NCBI RefSeq assembly: GCF_019049285.1 | Contig: NZ_JAGMUL010000015.1 | Location: forward strand, 186,001 to 250,000 | Length of the DNA: 64,000 nt | From: Streptomyces sp. AC550_RSS872 | Lineage (GTDB): Bacteria; Actinomycetota; Actinomycetes; Streptomycetales; Streptomycetaceae | Reading direction: 5' to 3' | Shown: positions 49,442 to 58,054 of the stretch, piece after piece | Layout: each line of letters begins with the position of its first letter | Numbering within the stretch: the stretch's first letter is position 1 | Position numbers and translations under genes: made by a program | Notes under the pieces: model-generated | The model's database searches: none | Told to the model about the DNA's origin: nothing | The model's input: the letters and a program-made list of their open reading frames with translations, nothing else

Positions 49442-49513
49442 CCCTAAGCCACCGTAAGGGACAAGTGCCGCCCCCCACATGCGGGGGAGCGTCCCACCCC
49501 CCACCCTGGTGCC

Positions 49514-49735
49514 ATGGCCAGTGCGCAGCCCGTCGTCGTCTACCCGCCCGCCGTGGACGGCGGGCGGCGGGTGCGGGTCGACGACCAGTTCCTGGGGATG
49601 GCGTACGGCCTGCTGGACGTGGCCGAGTTCCTGCGCCGGGCCGGGATCGAGGGCGCGGACCCCGACTACGTGCGGCAGACCGGGCTGATCGAGTGGCGCG
49701 GCGGTGGCCCGGACGTGTGGGACTCCGGCGCCTGA
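49514..49735 (+). CDS. Small conserved hypothetical protein
   Basis: 73 residues: VVVYPPAVDGGRRVRVDDQF, LGMAYGLLDVAEFLRRAGIE, DPDYVRQTGLIEWRGGGPDV. It looks folded and has Streptomyces codon usage; I recall similar small proteins in other streptomycetes but no function. Divergent from the MFS gene. Confidence 0.7.
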   Translation: MASAQPVVVYPPAVDGGRRVRVDDQFLGMAYGLLDVAEFLRRAGIEGADPDYVRQTGLIEWRGGGPDVWDSGA

Positions 49736-50137
49736 CCGAGGTCCAGCCTGCTGCGCACCAGCTGCGCGAAGTGGTTCAGGGTGCGGTCGCCGGTCATCGG
49801 TTCGGCGGCGGCGGGACGAACGTCGAAGTGCTCCCCCGCCGTCTGCTGCCCGCCCAGGGCACGGCCCGGTTCAGCGGCGTCGTGCCGGCCGACGCCGCGC
49901 CCGGGCCCGCAGAGGGCTTCGGTGACGGTGAGGGGCAGCAGGCCGTGCAGGGGCAGCAGGCCGTGCAGGGGCCGCCGCCCAGCAGCGCGCGCCGGCCCGT
50001 TCCGCCGCGGCCGTGAACCGGTCGTGACCGCTGTCGTCCAGTTCGGCACGGGCGGCGAGGCCGCCGAACAGGCCGCCCCCTCGGCCCCGTCCGCCGCCGC
50101 TCTGCTCACCAGCTGGTCCACGCTGGGAAACGCCCTG
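49736..50137. other. 402-bp gap with an 18-bp duplicated unit
   Basis: No convincing gene. The minus strand has a protein-like frame (TLNHFAQLVRSRLDLGQ) and an in-frame LHGLLP-LHGLLP caused by the direct repeat GGGGCAGCAGGCCGTGCA at 49932-49949 and 49950-49967. Probably remains of an older gene; no start or family recognised. Confidence 0.35.
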
Positions 50138-51331
50138 TCAAAGCCTTGGTGCAGGCCAATCCCTTGCCTGCTGACGACCCCTCATGTCCGGCCGCAGCAG
50201 ATGACCGAACCCGGCACTCTCCAGCCGATGGCACAGTTGCGCCTTCTCCATGCCGAGTGCGGCGGCGGTGTCGGCCAGGTGCCAGTCGTGGGCGGCGAGC
50301 CGGCTGAGCAGATAGCCGCGGCGTACCTGACTCTCGGACAGCCGGAAGGTCTTGAGGTAGACGGTCCGCCCCTGCTCGTCGCTGATCGCCTCACCGATGT
50401 GGTTGTCCTGCTTGGGACGGAACCTCGGCAGAAAACGGGAGAGCGTGAAACGCCCCATCCGCCGCACCTCCTCCCAGGTGCAGTCCTGTTCGAGCAGCCC
50501 CGCCGCCATGGTGGTGTCGTGGAAGGCGGCCCACTGAGCGGTCTGCCGGACGACGGCTGCCCGCAGATCGCCGAGCGAACGGACGCCGGCGTCCGTGACG
50601 CGGGCCCTGAAGTCCGGCACCGGCGGCATCAGGGTCGCGTAGTGGTGCACCAGGTCGCCGTACAGATCCCGCACCAAGGTGGGGTGCAGCGTGCGGTAGT
50701 CGTCCGGGTGGGGCACGACGAACGCCGCGGCGAGCGCGTCGGCCAGATGGACCAGGACACCGCACTGACCGGGGTGGATCTCGAAGACGCTCAACGCGTC
50801 GGCCAGTCCGGGCACCTCGGTGCCGAGAAAGGCCGCCTCGACCCGTGGGGACAGCCCTTGGCGCACGGCCTGCCGCGACCACTCCTCCCAGGCGATCGAG
50901 GGTCCGCCGAAGTGCAGGGCGAGGTAGCCCTCCAACGCCAGGTGGAGCGGCAGGAAGCGCAGCCGGTGCTTGGCCTCCCGACGCGCCATACGGCGATGAA
51001 AATGCAGCCGTACGGCCTCCACTGCCTCCTGCTCCGGCCGGGTACCGGTCAGCTGGGTGCCGTACGCGGCGGCGGGGGACCCGTCGCCGGTCCACTCGGC
51101 GACGAAGCTGTGCGGAATGTACGAGTAGTAGGCGCCCTTGCGGCGGCCCAGGTCGACCAGGCCGGGCCCGTCGTGGATCCGCGGATGCAGCCGCAGGTCC
51201 TGGACGGGCTCGGGACGGACGAGCGGCACCAGACGCACGGCTCCCCACACCTGGGAGGGGCGCGTCCGAAGCCCGGCGAGCAGCCCGGAAGGCCCGGCGG
51301 AGGGGACCGTGTCCGGTTCGTACGCCGTCAT
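50138..51331 (-). CDS. Unknown protein with C-terminal Fis-like HTH (ARPP-2-like), partner of vWA gene
   Basis: 397 residues. The N-terminal 330 residues form an uncharacterised domain with conserved-looking blocks (RRKGAYYSYIPHSFVAEWTG; RFLPLHLALEGYLALHFGG; FEIHPGQCGVLVHLADALAA; MGRFTLSRFLPRFRPKQDN). Residues about 335-385 read as a Fis-type helix-turn-helix: VRRGYLLSRLAAHDWHLADT then AAALGMEKAQLCHRLESAGF. From memory it resembles proteins labelled ARPP-2, linked to RNA-repair-type neighbourhoods. Its ATG overlaps the vWA stop (ATGA), so the two proteins are made together. Confidence 0.75.
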   Translation of the reverse strand: MTAYEPDTVPSAGPSGLLAGLRTRPSQVWGAVRLVPLVRPEPVQDLRLHPRIHDGPGLVDLGRRKGAYYSYIPHSFVAEWTGDGSPAAAYGTQLTGTRPEQEAVEAVRLHFHRRMARREAKHRLRFLPLHLALEGYLALHFGGPSIAWEEWSRQAVRQGLSPRVEAAFLGTEVPGLADALSVFEIHPGQCGVLVHLADALAAAFVVPHPDDYRTLHPTLVRDLYGDLVHHYATLMPPVPDFRARVTDAGVRSLGDLRAAVVRQTAQWAAFHDTTMAAGLLEQDCTWEEVRRMGRFTLSRFLPRFRPKQDNHIGEAISDEQGRTVYLKTFRLSESQVRRGYLLSRLAAHDWHLADTAAALGMEKAQLCHRLESAGFGHLLRPDMRGRQQARDWPAPRL

Positions 51332-52764
51332 CGAGGACTCCCCTCGGTGAGCCGGGCCGCGCGAGCGTCGAGGTAGGCCTTCAGCTCGGCCAGACCGGTC
51401 CGCCCCTCGCTGAACTGGGCGATCTCGACGAGCGCCGGCAGGTCCTCCGCGTCGCGGATACCGGCGGTGGGCACACTCGCGGCCAGCCGACGGACGTCGA
51501 AGTCCGCGGCGTCGTAGACCGGGTTGAGGTGGACGACGCTGGTGCGGCGTGCGGCGTCGAGGCGGGTGCGCCAGACGCGCAGGACCTCGGCGGCGAGTCC
51601 GGGCGGAGCGTTGTCCCAGCCGTCGGAGACGACGACCAGCCGGTCCGGGCCCGTCTCCAGCCCGTCGAGGATCCGCTCACCCAGCGGCGTCGGACCCACC
51701 GGGTGCGCCAACAGCGCATCGCGGCGCCCGGAGGTCCACAGCCCGCGATAGTCCCCGGCGAGCGCACCGAGCAGATAGTGGCAGGCCAGGGCCACCGTCA
51801 GCGGCCGACGCCGCTTCACGCCCGAACCGTACGAGGAGAAGCTGTCGTCCAGTACGGCGGTCACCCGGCCCCATGTCCCGCGGTGCACGCCGGCGACCCG
51901 CCGGGCGGCGGTGCGCAGCGCGCCGTTCAGCTCTTCGCGCCGCTCGGCGCGCTCCGCGGCCGGCAGCGAGAGCACATATCCGGCCAGCCGCGTGAGCGGC
52001 ATCCGGGACAGGTCGGTCCGCAACGCCTGCGCTGCCGCAGGTCCTTGCGCTTGCGCGGCCTCCTGCAACCGCAGCGCCTCCCGACGCGTCAACCGCGGCG
52101 CGATGCGCTCAAGGAACACCTTGCGGGGGATGCCGTGCCGGGCCGCGAAGCCCTCGGCCACGGTGTACGGAAGCTCGTAGAGGGCCGCCTGCTCGAAGTG
52201 CGCGCGACGCCAGGTCTCCAGGATCGGGGAGGCGTAGCGGGCGCGGCTGAGCGGCGCGAACAGGAACGTGCCGATCTCGTCGTCGCCGGGCGGCAGATGC
52301 GCGTGGCGCAGCGCCGCCTTCAGGCCACTTCGGTACTTGACCGCGTCGAAGGCCAGATCGGGCCGGGTGGACAGCCAGTCGCGCAGCAGCGCGCGGGTGC
52401 GGCGGTTGTTCATCCCGGCACGGCGCAGCGCGCCGAAGAGCCCGTAGACCCGCTGCGGCGGCAGCAGAGCCAGCCGCCCGGCGATCAGACGCCCCTCGCT
52501 TCGCCGCTGCTCCACGGTGGCCTCGGCGGCCGACTCCAGCAGCCGGCGGATGATCAGCGCGGCGTTGTGGTCGTTGATGTCGAGTGCGAGCACGCCCGCA
52601 TAGAGGTCGCGGTAGTTGCCCAGCATGTACGCGTGCAGAAAGTCGAGGGAGAGCCGCTGGGCACCGGCGTCGGAGTGGAACTCACGCTGCCCGGTGGCGG
52701 TGATCGCGGCATTGACGAACAGCAGCACGTCATCGGCCGCGATCAGATCCCCGAACGTCTCCAT
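51328..52764 (-). CDS. Helical-repeat plus von Willebrand A protein, TROVE/Ro60-like in outline
   Basis: 478 residues from ATG 52764. The first 290 residues are helical (LLFVNAAITATGQREFHSDA; HNAALIIRRLLESAAEATVE; RRAGMNNRRTRALLRDWL; FDAVKYRSGLKAALRHAHL), rich in Arg, suggesting nucleic-acid contact. A vWA domain follows with the MIDAS DxSxS at about 305 (TAVLDDSFSSYG) and LVVVSDGWDNAPPG at about 375. This helical-ring plus vWA arrangement is that of TROVE/Ro60 proteins, but the sequence is not a classical Ro60. Translationally coupled to the HTH gene. Confidence 0.75.
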   Translation of the reverse strand: METFGDLIAADDVLLFVNAAITATGQREFHSDAGAQRLSLDFLHAYMLGNYRDLYAGVLALDINDHNAALIIRRLLESAAEATVEQRRSEGRLIAGRLALLPPQRVYGLFGALRRAGMNNRRTRALLRDWLSTRPDLAFDAVKYRSGLKAALRHAHLPPGDDEIGTFLFAPLSRARYASPILETWRRAHFEQAALYELPYTVAEGFAARHGIPRKVFLERIAPRLTRREALRLQEAAQAQGPAAAQALRTDLSRMPLTRLAGYVLSLPAAERAERREELNGALRTAARRVAGVHRGTWGRVTAVLDDSFSSYGSGVKRRRPLTVALACHYLLGALAGDYRGLWTSGRRDALLAHPVGPTPLGERILDGLETGPDRLVVVSDGWDNAPPGLAAEVLRVWRTRLDAARRTSVVHLNPVYDAADFDVRRLAASVPTAGIRDAEDLPALVEIAQFSEGRTGLAELKAYLDARAARLTEGSPR

Positions 52765-52973
52765 GCCCCCGCCCACTCCCGCGTCCCCCTGCCTGAAGCC
52801 GGCCGGGGAATGGAGGCACGAGCTGCGAATCATTGCTTTACAGGCAGGTTCCGGAAGTCGCACCGAAGTCCCGCGGCCGGCGTGCGGACGCTAGCACGGC
52901 GACGATCACCGACTCCACGGGGTTTCCTCTCCGTGTACGGCGGTCGGGGCCGCGCCTTCCGTCCCCGACCGTC
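52765..52973. other. Intergenic upstream of the vWA operon
   Basis: 209 bp, with an unusually AT-rich patch on the minus strand (around 52825-52850) that may be the operon promoter. CACGG (52917-52921) and CCGTG (52932-52936) can pair. If the vWA protein is Ro60-like, this is the first place to look for a Y-type RNA; no clear tRNA-like fold was found by eye. Confidence 0.3.
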
Positions 52974-53927
52974 CTAACTGTCGGACGCGGCGAGCCGTTC
53001 CACCTCGTCGGCCGCCTCGCCCGCCGCCTGCTCGGCCCGGGCCAGGGCGTCAGCGTTGACCTGAAGCCGATCCTGGGCTTCCTGCTGTTCCCGGTCGGCA
53101 CGCTCGAGTTCCTCGCGTGCCTGCTGGAGTTGCCGCTCGGCAGCCGTGGCCTCCTGACGGGCCCGGTCGTACCGGTCGCGTGCCTGCCTCAACCCGGCGT
53201 CGGCGTCCGCCTGCTCCGCACGCCGATCGCGCAGGCGCCGCTCGGCCTCCTTGGCCGCCTTGCGAGCCCGGGCGAGTTCCTCCTGCCGCTTGCGGCGTCG
53301 CCGGTCGGCCAGGTCGTCCTTCGCCCGCGCAGCCGGCGCCGACGCCGACGCGGGCGCAGCCGCTGTGCGCTGCGGCGCCTTGCGCGAGGTACCGGCGGCC
53401 GTGGTGGTGCCGGCGGGGGAGGGGAAGCCGGAGGGAGGTGTGAGGGCGCTCTCCAGTCGGCCCGTGGCCCACTGGTCGGCCGCGTCCTCGTCGGCGAGCA
53501 CGGCCCGCAGGGTGGACTCGACGTCCTGCTGCGCCGCGTCCGACAGGCGGTGTCCGCCCGCACGGGCCAGCTCGGCGGCCTGCCGGGACAAGGCGGAGAC
53601 GACACTCCTGCGCTGCTCGGACAGCTCCTTGATCCCGTCGGCATCCAGTGTTCGATAGGCGTCGCGCAGCGCCCGCCCCAACTCCAGGAAGCGCCGGCTC
53701 TCCTCCGGCTGGGAGCGCAGCAGCAGGTTGGCCGCCCAGGCCGCGCGCGTGGGGCGGCGGGCGGCGTGGATGCGCCGGGCGTCGTCGGCCCGGCCGGACG
53801 TCCTGGCCGCGGCGGCCAGCTCCTCACGACGGGCCACGAAGCCGGGCGGCGGCGTGGTGTAGAGGTCGTCGAGCGCGGCCTCCACGTCGGAGGCCGCGTC
53901 GGCCCGCCGCCCGTGCTTACGCTCCAT
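52974..53927 (-). CDS. Coiled-coil protein of unknown function
   Basis: 317 residues from ATG 53927. Residues 1-150 are helical ([40 protein letters not shown]), a Ser/Ala/Pro linker follows, and residues 200-310 are a charged coiled coil ([20 protein letters not shown] and so on). No enzymatic motif. It lies upstream of the vWA pair on the same strand, 209 bp apart; a link is possible but unproven. Confidence 0.75.
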   Translation of the reverse strand: MERKHGRRADAASDVEAALDDLYTTPPPGFVARREELAAAARTSGRADDARRIHAARRPTRAAWAANLLLRSQPEESRRFLELGRALRDAYRTLDADGIKELSEQRRSVVSALSRQAAELARAGGHRLSDAAQQDVESTLRAVLADEDAADQWATGRLESALTPPSGFPSPAGTTTAAGTSRKAPQRTAAAPASASAPAARAKDDLADRRRRKRQEELARARKAAKEAERRLRDRRAEQADADAGLRQARDRYDRARQEATAAERQLQQAREELERADREQQEAQDRLQVNADALARAEQAAGEAADEVERLAASDS

Positions 53928-54086
53928 GATCCCCAGACTCCACCGAACCGGTCGACCGCGCATGTCGGGCCGAGGGCACTGCTTCCTGGAGCCGGGGCGG
54001 GCGCTTCGTGCGGGTGAAGGACACACGACCATCCGGACGCCACCCGCGCGGCGCGCGTCCGGCCCTCGGCATGCGTGGTGTGCCCT
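53928..54086. other. Intergenic, upstream of the MITE-like element
   Basis: About 160 bp of divergent promoter region for the coiled-coil gene. No gene seen. Followed at once by the inverted-repeat element. Confidence 0.3.
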
Positions 54087-54213
54087 AGGGGGTGTTCTGA
54101 AGGTCCCGCACAGCACCCGCAGCGCCCGGCACGCCGAGGGCACGCACCGGCTGCGACACAGCCGCTGCGGCGGCGGGCGCGGGTACCGCACGGGACTTTC
54201 AAAACAACCCCCT
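54087..54213. mobile_element. MITE-like element with 22-23-bp imperfect inverted ends
   Basis: Left end AGGGGGTGTTCTGAAGGTCC (54087-54106, continuing CG) and right end 54191-54213, whose complement is AGGGGGTTGTTTTGAAAGTC then CCG. About 19 of 22 positions agree after one gap. The 127-bp element has no coding capacity and ends 39 bp before a VOC gene. The AGGGGGTNTT-type ends resemble those of Streptomyces IS5-family elements (memory). No target-site duplication is clear. Confidence 0.6.
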
Positions 54214-54252
54214 GGGTTGCCAGGACGGCTCACCGCGAAGGAGACACACGGC

Positions 54253-54645
54253 ATGCTCGGACAATCGCAGGCGTTCAGCGGCTTCTCGGTCGACGACCTC
54301 GGCGAGGCCCGCCGCTTCTACGGTGAGATCCTCGGCCTCGACGTGGCGGAGTCCGGGCAGGGTGACATGCGGATGCTGATTCTGAGGCTCGGCAGCGGCG
54401 CACAGGTCTTCGTCTACCCCAAGGAGAACCACACTCCGGCGTCGTTCACGATCCTCAACTTCCCCGTGGACGACATCGAGGCCGCCGTCGGAGAACTGGA
54501 GCGGCGCGGCGTGACTTTCGAGCGCTACTCCGGATTCGACCACGACGAGAAGGGCGTCGTCCGGGTCGGCAACGGCGGCCCCGCGGCGATCGCGTGGTTC
54601 ACCGACCCCGCCGGTAATGTCCTCTCCGTCCTCCAGGAGAACTGA
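54253..54645 (+). CDS. Single-module VOC family protein
   Basis: 130 residues from ATG 54253. One glyoxalase-like module: [59 protein letters not shown], and the C-terminal [18 protein letters not shown]. The metal/substrate is unknown. Its promoter region is interrupted by or borrowed from the MITE-like element. Confidence 0.88.
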   Translation: MLGQSQAFSGFSVDDLGEARRFYGEILGLDVAESGQGDMRMLILRLGSGAQVFVYPKENHTPASFTILNFPVDDIEAAVGELERRGVTFERYSGFDHDEKGVVRVGNGGPAAIAWFTDPAGNVLSVLQEN

Positions 54646-55247
54646 TGGCCCGGGCCGGCCGCAGGCGCGGGCAGGCCTCCTGTGCCGCTCTGCGGCCGAC
54701 GCCCGTACACGGCCCCGGGGTTGGCTGATGCCGTACGCGGTGGAGGCGGTCCAGTAGCCCTCGGCAAGGTCCGCCGCCGGTGAACGGCCCGGCCCTCCTT
54801 GCGGATCGTCGTCCCCCGCCCTCGCCTCTCCGGAGGCCGGGAGGCTGGGGATCACACGCATCCCGGGCGCGCGTCCACCGCGCAGACCACCCGATGCCGC
54901 CGCTGCGGCGAGCTGACACAGGTCAGCCCTCCCCTTGGATCTCCCGCGCGCGATCGGCTTCATCTTCGCCCTCGCGTTGCCGTTCTCCACTCATTGCCCA
55001 TTGCCCATTGCCCACTGCCTTCGGCGAGCAGTTCCAGGGCGGGCAAGACCTCCCGGGTCCCGGAAGGGCTCAACGCCCGCGCCCGCACGGCCATATCGCC
55101 GCTCGTGTCGGGGGAGTCATCGACGGAGCAGCCCCAAACCGGCTCGACGGACACACGATCACCGTGCCCGAGGCTGCGTAGGATCCGAACACGGACATCC
55201 CCGACCCGGTTCCACGCCGCAGAACCGACTTCCTTCCTGGAGATGAC
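54646..55247. other. 602-bp gap with possible gene debris and a heptamer repeat
   Basis: No gene supported. Four near copies of CCATTGC run from 54991 to 55018. A plus-strand frame ends with RVGGVIDGAAPNRLDGHTIT and a stop near 55181, which looks like the C-terminus of an oxidoreductase relic. CTGGAG lies ahead of the next gene. Confidence 0.35.
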
Positions 55248-55808
55248 ATGACCAACGCCCTTCTTGTGATGGACGTCCAACGGGCCATCGTGGACATCGC
55301 CGACGACGGCTCGGGATACCTGCCGCGCCTGCGCAGGGCGATCGACGGTGCCCGGGCGGCGGGCATCCCCGTGATCTACGTGGTCATCGGGTTACGCCCC
55401 GGCTTCCCGGAAGTCGGGACGCGCAACAGGGCTCTCGCGGCCATCGCCCGGGCCGGCCTCTACGTCGAAGGTGACCCGGGCACCGAGATCCACCCCGAGG
55501 TCGCGCCCCGGCCGGGCGAGGTGGTGATCACCAAGAGGCGGGCGAGCGCGTTCTCGGGCAGCGATCTCGACGTGGTGCTGAGGGCCCGCGGCATCGACAG
55601 CCTCGTGCTCACCGGCATCGCCACCAGCGCGGTGGTGCTGTCGACCCTGTGCCAGGCGAACGACCTGGACTTCGGCCTCACCGTCCTGTCCGACGCCTGC
55701 CTGGACACCGACCCGAAGGTGCACCAGGTCCTCGTCGAGCGCCTGTTCCCGCAGTGGGCGGATGTCATCACCGTCGACGACTGGGTCAAGACGGTCACCC
55801 CTCGATAG
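55248..55808 (+). CDS. Isochorismatase-fold protein lacking the catalytic cysteine
   Basis: 186 residues. Fold blocks: ALLVMDVQRAIVDIA (Asp), VVITKRRASAFSGSDLD (Lys), and LVLTGIATSAVVLSTLCQAN, where cysteine hydrolases have a Cys at the TS.(C) position and this protein has Ala. True isochorismatases also lack the cysteine, so hydrolysis of an enol ether rather than an amide is possible. A nearby Cys (STLCQ) is offset by several residues. Single gene. Confidence 0.85.
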   Translation: MTNALLVMDVQRAIVDIADDGSGYLPRLRRAIDGARAAGIPVIYVVIGLRPGFPEVGTRNRALAAIARAGLYVEGDPGTEIHPEVAPRPGEVVITKRRASAFSGSDLDVVLRARGIDSLVLTGIATSAVVLSTLCQANDLDFGLTVLSDACLDTDPKVHQVLVERLFPQWADVITVDDWVKTVTPR

Positions 55809-55943
55809 CGGCGGGGGCGTCCAGGTCGGTCTCCGGGACGGCGACACGCCTGTCCTGGGAGCAATCATCACCACCGTGTCCGGTATGACATATTTTCTGA
55901 TTGCTCGCCGACCTCCCCACAGGAACATCGAGGCCCGCCCGCC

Positions 55944-56912
55944 ATGTTCGACGGACAGAACCGGACGCACACGGCGCGTGGCCTGCGCGCACCCTCGCTG
56001 AGGGGCTGCGCCGCCTCTTGTGTCGCCACCGCGGTCGTGGTGTCGCTCGCCGGCTGCTCCGCCGTCGGTACGGCCCACGAGAGGCAGGCACCCCTGCCAA
56101 GGGCGGGGGCCCCGGCCCTCGGGCCGGCGGCGCCGCGCGAGAAGCGGGGCACGACGCTCTCGCGGGCGCTCAGGCCGGTCCTGCCGCGCGGCGACACGCG
56201 GCTGGCGGTGGCGGTGCTCGACCTCGACAGCGCCGACCAGGAGATCGCGTCGTACGGGAAGAGCGCGACGTTCGAGACGGCGAGCATCATCAAGGTGGGC
56301 ATCCTCGCGACGCTGCTGCTCCAGGCGCAGGACGAGGGCCGGGAGCTGACGGTCGACGAGCGCCAGTACGCCGAGGCGATGATCCGGACGAGCGACAACT
56401 ACGCGGCGGACGTCCTGTGGCACGCGATCGGCGAGGCGGAAGGTCTGGGCGCGGCGAACGAACGGCTGGGCCTTTCCTCGACACGAGGCGGCCCCGGCAT
56501 CAGATGGGGCCTGACCCGGACCACGGCCACGGACCAGATCAGGCTGCTGCACGCGGTCTTCGCCCGAGACCCGGTCGCCTCCGCCCGCTCGTCCCAAGGG
56601 CTGAACCAGGCGTCCCGTGCCTACATCGGGGACCTGATGGGCTCGATCACCGAGGAGCAGGACTGGGGAGTGTCCGCGGCCGCCTCCCGTGGCTCCCGCT
56701 GGGCGCTCAAGAACGGCTGGCTACAGCGGAGCACGACCGGTCTCTGGATCATCAACAGCGTCGGTCAGGTCACGGTGCACGGGCACCGCTATCTGGTCTC
56801 CGTCCTCAGCGGCGGCAACAGATCGATGGAAGCCGGCATCTCGCTGGTCGAGCGGGCGGCGAGGGCGGCGGTCGGCGCGGCCAGCGCACATGCCAGGCCC
56901 TGGCCGCAGTGA
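55944..56912 (+). CDS. Class A beta-lactamase-like serine hydrolase lipoprotein
   Basis: 322 residues. A lipobox VVSLAGCS places the N-terminus on the membrane outside. Active-site motifs: SxxK in ETASIIKVGI, SDN in MIRTSDNYAADVLW, and KNG (in place of KTG/KSG) in ALKNGWLQRS; the Glu166 region is not obvious (GIRWGLTRTT). It could be a beta-lactamase relative or a peptidase. Start MFDGQNRTHTARGL. Confidence 0.85.
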   Translation: MFDGQNRTHTARGLRAPSLRGCAASCVATAVVVSLAGCSAVGTAHERQAPLPRAGAPALGPAAPREKRGTTLSRALRPVLPRGDTRLAVAVLDLDSADQEIASYGKSATFETASIIKVGILATLLLQAQDEGRELTVDERQYAEAMIRTSDNYAADVLWHAIGEAEGLGAANERLGLSSTRGGPGIRWGLTRTTATDQIRLLHAVFARDPVASARSSQGLNQASRAYIGDLMGSITEEQDWGVSAAASRGSRWALKNGWLQRSTTGLWIINSVGQVTVHGHRYLVSVLSGGNRSMEAGISLVERAARAAVGAASAHARPWPQ

Positions 56913-57053
56913 TGCCTGCGCCAACTGAGGCTTGGCCGGGGGACGGATCAACGGGCCGAGCGGCAGAGGTTGGCGCGGGACGCGTCCGGCTGGGCGGGTG
57001 GGTTATCTTCGCTTCAGGTGGGAGGGCGGGACAGAGCCCACAACGAGGAGGCG

Positions 57054-57929
57054 ATGGTGCTCGGACGGGGCGCGTGGTTACTCGTGGGTGCCGTGATCGC
57101 GGCCTGCCTGGTGCTCGTCGGCCCCAGCGCACCCCTCGGTGCCCCCTCCGCCGGCTCGCAGCCCGTCGAGGCCGCCCGGGACGTCGTACCGAACCGGGTC
57201 ATGACGTGGAACATCTGCAACCCGTGCGAGGTGAGCAACGTCGACCGGGCGGCGGAGATCGCCGCGTACGCGCCCCAGGTCATCGGCATGCAGGAAGCGT
57301 GTGTGCGTGACGTCGAGATGATCCGGGACTATCTGCAGAACCTCCATGGACTGGTCTACCACGTCAAGTACGGGTCGGTTCTCCGGAGTTGGGGTCGGTG
57401 CGGGGGAGTGCCGTGGAGCCCGGGGGGCTTCGGCCAGGCGATCCTCTCGGCGGCACCGATGACGGACGGGGTCGACGTGGAGTACCCCGACGGCGGATCC
57501 GAGGACCGTGGTTACATGGCAGTCACCACCACCGTCGGCGGCAGTTCCGTCCGGGTCTTCAACACGCACCTCGCCCATCGACGTCAAGAGGCGGTCCGGG
57601 CAGGCCAGGTCGGCGTCCTCGCCGCAGAGGTAGCCCGGCACGACCGCGCGATCGTGCTCGGCGACTTCAACGCCGTGCCGGACGCCCCCGAGCTCGCCAA
57701 GATGTGGGCGCTGGCCACGGACACCGACCCCCAGTGCCGTCCCTTGCGGATCGGCAGCTGCGAGACGACCACCGACTGGCACACCAAGTTCGATTACGTC
57801 TTCCTGCGAGGCATCGCCCCGCTCAAGCACCGCGTGCAACCCAGTGCGTACTCGGACCACCACGTGCTACAGACCGACGTGGCCCCAGCGCGCATCTCCT
57901 CCCCGAGCACCGGCACCACTCAGCCATGA
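57054..57929 (+). CDS. Secreted endonuclease/exonuclease/phosphatase family protein
   Basis: About 291 residues from ATG 57054 behind ACGAGGAGG. Signal peptide (LLVGAVIAACLVLVGPSAPL). EEP motifs: VMTWNICNPCE, VIGMQEACVRDVE (metal Glu), VFNTHLAHRRQEA, IVLGDFNAVPDAPEL, FDYVFLRG and the final YSDHHVLQTD. Typical of secreted DNases, sphingomyelinases or phosphodiesterases; which one cannot be told. Confidence 0.9.
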   Translation: MVLGRGAWLLVGAVIAACLVLVGPSAPLGAPSAGSQPVEAARDVVPNRVMTWNICNPCEVSNVDRAAEIAAYAPQVIGMQEACVRDVEMIRDYLQNLHGLVYHVKYGSVLRSWGRCGGVPWSPGGFGQAILSAAPMTDGVDVEYPDGGSEDRGYMAVTTTVGGSSVRVFNTHLAHRRQEAVRAGQVGVLAAEVARHDRAIVLGDFNAVPDAPELAKMWALATDTDPQCRPLRIGSCETTTDWHTKFDYVFLRGIAPLKHRVQPSAYSDHHVLQTDVAPARISSPSTGTTQP

Positions 57930-58054
57930 CCGGCGTGCGCCGCTTGCCTGCCCTGATACGGGGTGGCGCAAAAGGGCTGTAACGCGGTCAACCCGCTCGG
58001 CGGTCCGGAATACTGGTGGCTTCTCACGACGTGGCGATTCAGGGGAGCGGCTCG

